A DNA stretch of 64,000 nt from Castor canadensis (taxonomy: Eukaryota; Chordata; Mammalia; Rodentia; Castoridae): positions 20,392,353 through 20,456,352 of the forward strand of contig NC_133387.1 in the NCBI RefSeq assembly GCF_047511655.1. The letters run 5' to 3'. The position numbers and the translations under genes are program-made. This document shows positions 58,286 to 64,000 of this stretch, in pieces (the stretch's first letter is position 1; every line of letters starts with the position of its first letter). The notes beneath the pieces were generated by a model. It was given only the letters and a program-made list of their open reading frames with translations, was not told where the DNA came from and ran no database searches.

Positions 58286-58770
58286 TGCATTTTACTCCTA
58301 TTATCATTATTCGATGTTACTACATGAAACGGCCATTTTCTAGATCTTTTAAAAAAACTGAATGTTTGCAATTTTATTTGATTCAATCTTACACTAACTA
58401 GTAATATGTAAAGCTGGAATCCAATCTCAAATCTTCTGGATCCAATCCCCCTGTACCTCCACACCACTATGAATCCTAATTTTATCTGGATAAGTTTTGC
58501 CAAGTGGAATTACGAGCAGCTTAATAGAGATGTGTGGAGAGAGTGCTGGGAGTTTAAAAAGGACAATATGAAATCTGTGCAAACTGGACTTTACAAATAC
58601 AGACTTTGCCCCTCCCAAGAGCAATGAGGTCCAGGTGGTAGAAGCTCGTCATTGGTGTCAATGCCATTGGATAGGGGTAGGCACCAAATGTTTTTTTCCT
58701 TTAGTAATGGACTCTGAAGCTGTCATCCAGGTCACTGTACCAAAAGAGCTTTTAAAAGATAATGATGTTG

Positions 58771-58816
58771 GGAGGCCAGACTGGGTTACATAGCAAGAAC
58801 TTGTCTCCAAAAAAAC
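58771..58816 (+). mobile_element. Truncated B1 fragment with 17-bp target duplication
   Basis: GGAGGCCAGACTGGGTTACA with an A-rich tail lies between perfect copies of AAAAGATAATGATGTTG (58754-58770 and 58817-58833). Confidence 0.88.
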
Positions 58817-58984
58817 AAAAGATAATGATGTTGACTTCATTGTGTAGATTTAGATTTTCAAGGTCTAAGCCCATGAATCCCTTTTCCGTTATTAGGCAGC
58901 CAGCTTCATTCTGTCTGCAAACTCATGACTCAAACAGAAAAGCTTCCTGTGGGTGCAAAGGAATTTGTCGCAGATTTCAGCTGG

Positions 58985-59170
58985 GGGTGTCCTGGGCAGA
59001 GCTTGAGACTGGGTGTCAAAGGACCTGCATTTGAATTCCAACACTGGCTGGAAGAAGTAACTTTTTTTTTTTTTTTTTTTTGTGCTTCAGCTTTCTTGTC
59101 TGCACAGGGAGCATAATAAAAACTAACGCAAAAGGATTTGGTGAATATTAACAGGACAATGAATGTTTTA
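58985..59170 (+). repeat. MIR SINE with internal poly(T)
   Basis: GTGTCAAAGGACCTGCATTTGAATTCC, then CTTGTCTGCACAGGG after a T18 tract at 59061-59080. Confidence 0.6.
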
Positions 59171-59970
59171 GGAACACTGAAATAGTTGTTGGGATGTATT
59201 GTTGTATGTTGAAAGGAATGTGGTTTCAGACCTGTGCACTTGGGTTACTTAATCCTATTTGAGCCTAAGGATGAAGATCAGAGAAAGGCAGAGGGAGAGA
59301 GGAAGAGAGTAGGGTTTTGTGAAGATTAATGAGGATAATGTATGAATGGAGTCTGGCAAAAATCCCAGCAATACATGTGCTTCCTTTTTCCTATAGAAAT
59401 ATAACTCTTTATTAAATTAATAATCTATTAAATATTACTAGGCTATTACTATAAGGGTACGTTTTTAAATAAAGAAAGAAATCAAAGATCTGACCATACT
59501 CAAGTTCTATCAAGTGATGTCCACATTCATGCTCCCCTATTGACCATCACTTTTGTCTCTTCCAGCTCCAGGAGCTTCTCCCAGACTCCATCCCAACCCA
59601 CTGATGAACTGTCAGTGAAACACAAGGTCCTGGGTGTACTATCATAGAAAAGTTGTGGAGATCTATGGCTGACAAATACTAATTCTTACTGCTCCCTGAG
59701 ACTCCAGACTGTTACATTATTGTGAACCCTCTTTCTGAAGATTTCACTGAAGGAGAAAAACATTTTTGTTTAAACAATTAGATGAGCCAGAAAAGAAAAA
59801 AATTCTCTATTTTTCACACGTCTGGCACCCTGGCCACAATCCTCTTTTTGCAGATCTTAGAACCCTCTCCCCTGCAGAAGTCAGACTGCTTAGTGTTGCC
59901 ATACTTCCCAACCTAGCTCAAGCTCAAGAGAAATAATTCTCATGTTGATGAGATTAAGTAAAAAGTGAAA
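59171..59970. other. No gene recognised
   Basis: No supported feature. Confidence 0.35.
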
Positions 59971-59974
59971 GGCC

Positions 59975-60080
59975 TTTCTAAATTTATCCAGTCTCTGCAT
60001 GGTCTTGAGCAAGTTACTTAACCCCTGTGAGTCTTAAAGTTCTCACCTGCATGACAGCAACAACCAGAGGACTAACAAGA
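59975..60080 (+). repeat. MIR SINE fragment
   Basis: GTCTTGAGCAAGTTACTTAACCCCTGTGAGTC resembles the MIR core. Confidence 0.68.
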
Positions 60081-61679
60081 GGACTAATGAAAACTGTATG
60101 TATGTAGACTACAAGGAGAAGCCAATTCCACATAGTTGCCTCTTCAGTTTTGAACATCTGTGACCAGATACCCCCTTTGAGAATAGAAAATGATGGGTCC
60201 ATTGAACACAAATGTGTATGTGGCACCCCTTTGATGAGATAGGCCCCCAATCCAAGATGGACCTTGTGACTGCTCTTTTTTAAGGCCTAGAAGTGTCCAT
60301 GCCTTATGTGGGTTCTGTATGGAATCTGTGGGTTTGAATGACCTCACTACCTGTCACTGGCCATGTAAAACTCTTAGCATATTGCCTTTCACCAGAGTCA
60401 TTTTAGCAACTCTACTTTACCCCTAAAAAATAAGACATTCTTCTCTGAGAGAAATCTTCAGAGGATAACATTCATGCCCTTTCATGTATTCCATCTCTTA
60501 CTCTTCCCTTGAGTGGTGGAGGGATTACTCCATTAAATTCAGGAAGAGAAAGTTGTATACACTGACCACAGCCTCTTTGGGGTCTGCATGTTCTCTCTTT
60601 CAGAGAAAGAATTATATCTTCAAGTCACACACATTCTCCAGGTAAATAAGGTACCTCTGAAAGGAAGACATGGCAGTCCAGCTTTGCCTGGCACTGGTGG
60701 CCACATTTCATGGGAAGAAGGATATATTATGGGATCCTATAGACAAAGATCAAACCATACTCTTCAATCCAACCTTCTCAAAAACAAAACTATTCTCGGA
60801 TAAATGCACATTAAAACACACTCCAAATTGGTGCATGCAATGGGTTATTTTTTTTTTTGCACTGGAAATGTATTTCCTTTCCCAAAATAACATAAGTAAT
60901 ATTCTATAATGATGTATGCCTTACTCTCCTAAATATCTGAGTTTGCCAAATTGTTTTGACAATGAGCTTTCCTTTTTTCTCAACAAAAGAGAAAAGTGCC
61001 CCATGTCCAGTCCTGTGTTTCCCAAAGGGCTCTGCAGAGTCAGTGAGTTTCTTCGGCATCTGCTGTCATTTCTTAACAAAAACTTCTTGAAAAATGGTGA
61101 CTCAAAGCCCTTGTTCTGATGAAACTGATGACATTCACAAGAGTAAACAAGACTTCTTTCATGATTTTCTGTTTTTGCAGAGCATGTGAAATTTATATTG
61201 AAATTTGGAGTCTCCTTGGAGGCTGAGATAACTCCACCCCTGTCGCCAAGCGGTCTCCACCCCCTTATTCTATTTTAACTCTTTCACTGCTATTATAACA
61301 TCAGGAGAAAACCTCAGGGAAAGATAACTAGACTTCAGGAACTTAGAATTCTGGCTCTGAAGCATCTACAACAAAGAACAAAAGCTTTTTAGAGAGGTGA
61401 AAAGGACAATGGAAAGGATTTTGCGTCTCTACTGGAAGGAAGTTGGGGGTGGAAGAAGGCAAACAAGGGTAGATCTAACTGCTAATTAGTAAAGTTTGTG
61501 AATATAAATTCCCCTGGTATTATCTCAAGGCTGACAAAGGTCTAAAACTGTCTTCTATGGTTAACCTTTGTTCTCCCTAGGAAAAAAGAGGAAGATAACT
61601 TTTGTCTTTGTAAACCTGTGTCCTAATTTAGACAGAAAAGATCTTCATATCACATATCAACACCCAAGAGAAAACATCA
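60081..61679. other. No gene recognised
   Basis: Two overlapping plus frames near 60588-60909 have no recognisable homology. Confidence 0.35.
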
Positions 61680-62800
61680 ATCATGGAAGGTGCACTGTAC
61701 TACCAAGTGGACAAAAAGACTCAATCAACCATGACTCAGCTGTCATCAGCCCCTCAGCCAGTGCTGGCATTCTAGGCACATGAGCAGAGCAGCCACAGGG
61801 GCAAGCATAGGGGCTGTGTATAGGCCAGCAACATTTGCTGCCACTTACCAAAACTGATGCAACTACCACCATTGCCAAATGTCCCATCTGCCAGCAACCA
61901 AGGACAGCACCAAGTCCCTGCATGGCTGCTCCTACCCACCAACCAAGCATCAAATTAAGCACTTTATTGTATAAATAGTCTACTGAGCAATCTACTGCAA
62001 TAGCCAGAAAATTATTCAGACATCAGCAGACATATCTTTTGGGTATGGATTTCTGTTCCTGCCTCCAGGGCCTCAGCCAGCATGATGAGCAGAGGCCTTC
62101 CTGAGTGTGGGAGTCACTGCAACTGAATCCCACGTAACATATACCAACCAGGGGCTGGGTGTACAACAAAGGAAGTGTGTACCAAAGATGTGGACCATGA
62201 GGTCCATAAGGTGTATCACGTGCCTCATTACCCAGTGGATCCTTGGGGAGCACTAGCACAGTTGGTTAGGGAGGTGGTGTGTTAGAGACAGTATTTACCA
62301 GGGGGCACCATGGAGGTGGGGAATACACACTGAATGGAAGAACTCCTCCCTGTGGTGCTAGGATCCAAGGGTGGAAGCAGGAGGGTTCCTGGTCATTACT
62401 ACTCTCAGTGACACCTCAGAAATGTGGGCTTTCCATCTCTGCACCTCTGCACCCTGCAGGTTTAGACATTCTGTTTCCCAAAGGGAAAACACTTTTCCAG
62501 GTGACACAGAAAGAATACAGTTAAATTGTAAGTTCTGGCAACTGCCTAGGTAAGTAGGGCTTCTCATGCCAAAGTTTCAGACAGCAAAGCAGGGAGTCAC
62601 CACCCTGACAGGTGGAAGTGTCCCTGATCAGCAGGGGTAGGTAGGGCACTCCCTTGCTCTGTTGTGACTGTGAGTGGACATGTGCAGCAAAGTTGGAATG
62701 AGGCAGAGGTGATTACCAACATGTGGGTCACAACAGCTCCCCAGACCTGCTGAGGTCACAGCTGGGGGTGAAAGGGATTAGAATGAATAATAGTGGAGGG
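61680..62800 (+). mobile_element. ERVL-like internal 3' fragment
   Basis: Strings such as ATGTGGACCATGAGGTCC, CACTGAATGG...GGATCCAAGGGTGGAAGCAGGAGGGTTCCTGGTCATTAC, GGGAAAACACTTTTCC and GGGAGTCACC..CTGATCAGCAGG follow the late pol / 3' region of mammalian ERVL elements as I remember it. No open frame survives and no LTR was located. Confidence 0.52.
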
Positions 62801-63365
62801 AAAAGATGAATTCCACTTGTGGCCCTGAGACCAGCTGCAAGGCTATGGCTGTAGTTCACCCCATTAACTTGGTCTGGGTGCCTCTCAATGAAGAACTTGT
62901 TATCCGCTTCCTGGAAACTGTATTTGGTACACAGTCTTCAATTTTCAGACCTCAGCATCACTTCAGCTACAGAAAGCTGCTTTGCCAACATCACATTCCT
63001 TCCAGGGTGGTGCACATCCAGTGCCTGATCAATTTCATGGTTTGGTGAATCCCTGTCACCTTAGTATAAACAGGGACATATAAGACCATGATAATTCCAG
63101 AGTTCCCAGTAAGCCTGCTAAGACTACGTTGGGTCTCCATTAGAGCCTGACTTCTCCCTCTTCAATTCACTCCCTTTTGCAGGTGTTAGACCCAACTGTA
63201 CTCCTGTACATTGAATTCCATCTCAAAGTGTGCTCCTCAGCAAATCCAGCATGCAACACCACCCAGGACCAAGAGCCCATCTGCTCTCTCCCAGAGTACT
63301 GCAAGAGGCCACTCACTGGTCATTCTGCTTCCCTGAATCTAGTCTGCACGCAGCATTCTATTGTG
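62801..63365. other. Unassigned; possibly more ERVL
   Basis: No gene recognised. Confidence 0.3.
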
Positions 63366-63369
63366 TGTC

Positions 63370-63890
63370 AGATCACGACATTTCCCTGCTGAAAACCTTC
63401 CAGTGGTTTGCCATCACCCTCAGAATTAAAGCCAATCTTTCTGTGATGGCCCTTCGAGGCTGCACATAATCTCATCTGTGCCTGACTCTACTGTTTTAGC
63501 TCCACGTGCATTTCCTATGATCCTTCAACTCTCTCTGCTTTACCCATAGGCTGCCTTGCTTCTCACCCTTTCCCTTTCCTCTCACTCTCATTGCCACACT
63601 CAAACCAATGCATCCCACCCTCCAGGTCTTTTTAGAACTCTTCTCTTGCACTGGAATGTACCCCACTGCTGTTAGGAATGCTTTTAGGAATGGTTCGAGC
63701 CACCTCGTCAAAGCAGCCAAGCCGGCCTTCATCATGCTTGGCTTTAAATATGTTTATCACCTGTGTCTTCCCCAAGGACTACATATGACCATAAACTTTT
63801 TTCTTTTTCATCTTTCATCTCTGTCATTCTGGGACCTGTTTATATAAAAAGAGTACTCATTTAATAAATGAATTTGTTGCATGAATCTGT
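63370..63890 (+). repeat. L2 (LINE-2) 3' end
   Basis: AAAACCTTCCAGTGGTTTGCCATCACCCTCAGAATTAAAGCC, GCCCTTCGAGGCTGCACATAATCT and the closing AATAAATGAATTTG are L2 3'-end landmarks. Orientation plus. Confidence 0.7.
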
Positions 63891-64000
63891 TGAATGGATA
63901 CTCTTTTCCTATAAAGGTACCAAACTTGCTAATACCATATGTGTGACACCTATTTACTAGAACAGAGCTTTGTCTTCTAATAGATTTGCTTTGCAGAGTA

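Noticed and set aside
1..64000. Bacterial-type systems such as CRISPR arrays, operons or defence islands
   Set aside because: No spaced direct repeats, no ribosome-binding sites and no dense coding. The sequence is mammalian repeat-rich DNA.

Overview
This is a mammalian, almost certainly rodent, nuclear genomic window with no intact protein-coding gene. The rodent call rests on 7SL-derived B1-type SINEs, tRNA-Ala-derived ID-type SINEs, composites of the two, and L1 copies that do not look murine. The ID-type consensus resembles those of the beaver / kangaroo-rat group (Castorimorpha). An American-beaver-like genome is my best guess, but that is inference from memory.

Bases 1 to about 28.7 kb are the ruin of an AKR1B-type aldo-keto reductase locus on the minus strand. 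I recognise exon 1 (28504-28569), two copies of exon 2 (26122-26287 and 15617-15781) that lie in a segmental duplication, exon 8 (1377-1458) and exon 9 (548-911, split). Most still have AG/GT splice borders, but all except exon 8 carry lesions. Exons 3-7 were not found.

Three retroviral insertions dominate this half. ERV-1 (2654-10714, plus strand) is a gamma-like provirus with both LTRs and decayed gag, pro, pol and env. A second, partial member of the same family (14201-15350, minus) carries another LTR nested in its own LTR. ERV-2 (16237-25179, minus) has two 287-bp LTRs and a 5-bp GAGGG target duplication, and sits in intron 1 of AKR1B copy A. The matching place in copy B is still empty. 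A solo LTR of a related family lies inside AKR1B exon 9 with a perfect 5-bp duplication. A full-length processed copy of the MIA2/cTAGE5 mRNA (16825-19557, minus) was later inserted into ERV-2. The inferred order is AKR1B exon-2 duplication, then ERV-2, then the cTAGE5 retrocopy and ID SINEs.

Bases 28.7 to 64 kb are gene-poor repeat sequence. They hold a 5'-truncated L1 with recognisable target duplications (31323-33229), a minus-strand L1 3' end (about 33.95-34.89 kb), and an old minus-strand L1 (about 48.56-53.23 kb) interrupted by a B1 and by a 5'-inverted (twin-primed) L1 at 51212-52115. There are also several B1, ID and MIR SINEs, an ERVL-like internal fragment (about 61.7-62.8 kb), an L2 3' end near 63.4-63.9 kb, and pyrimidine-rich simple repeats. 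I saw no CRISPR array, rRNA, free-standing tRNA or microbial gene. Everything here was read by eye, and repeat family names and edges need a RepeatMasker-type search.
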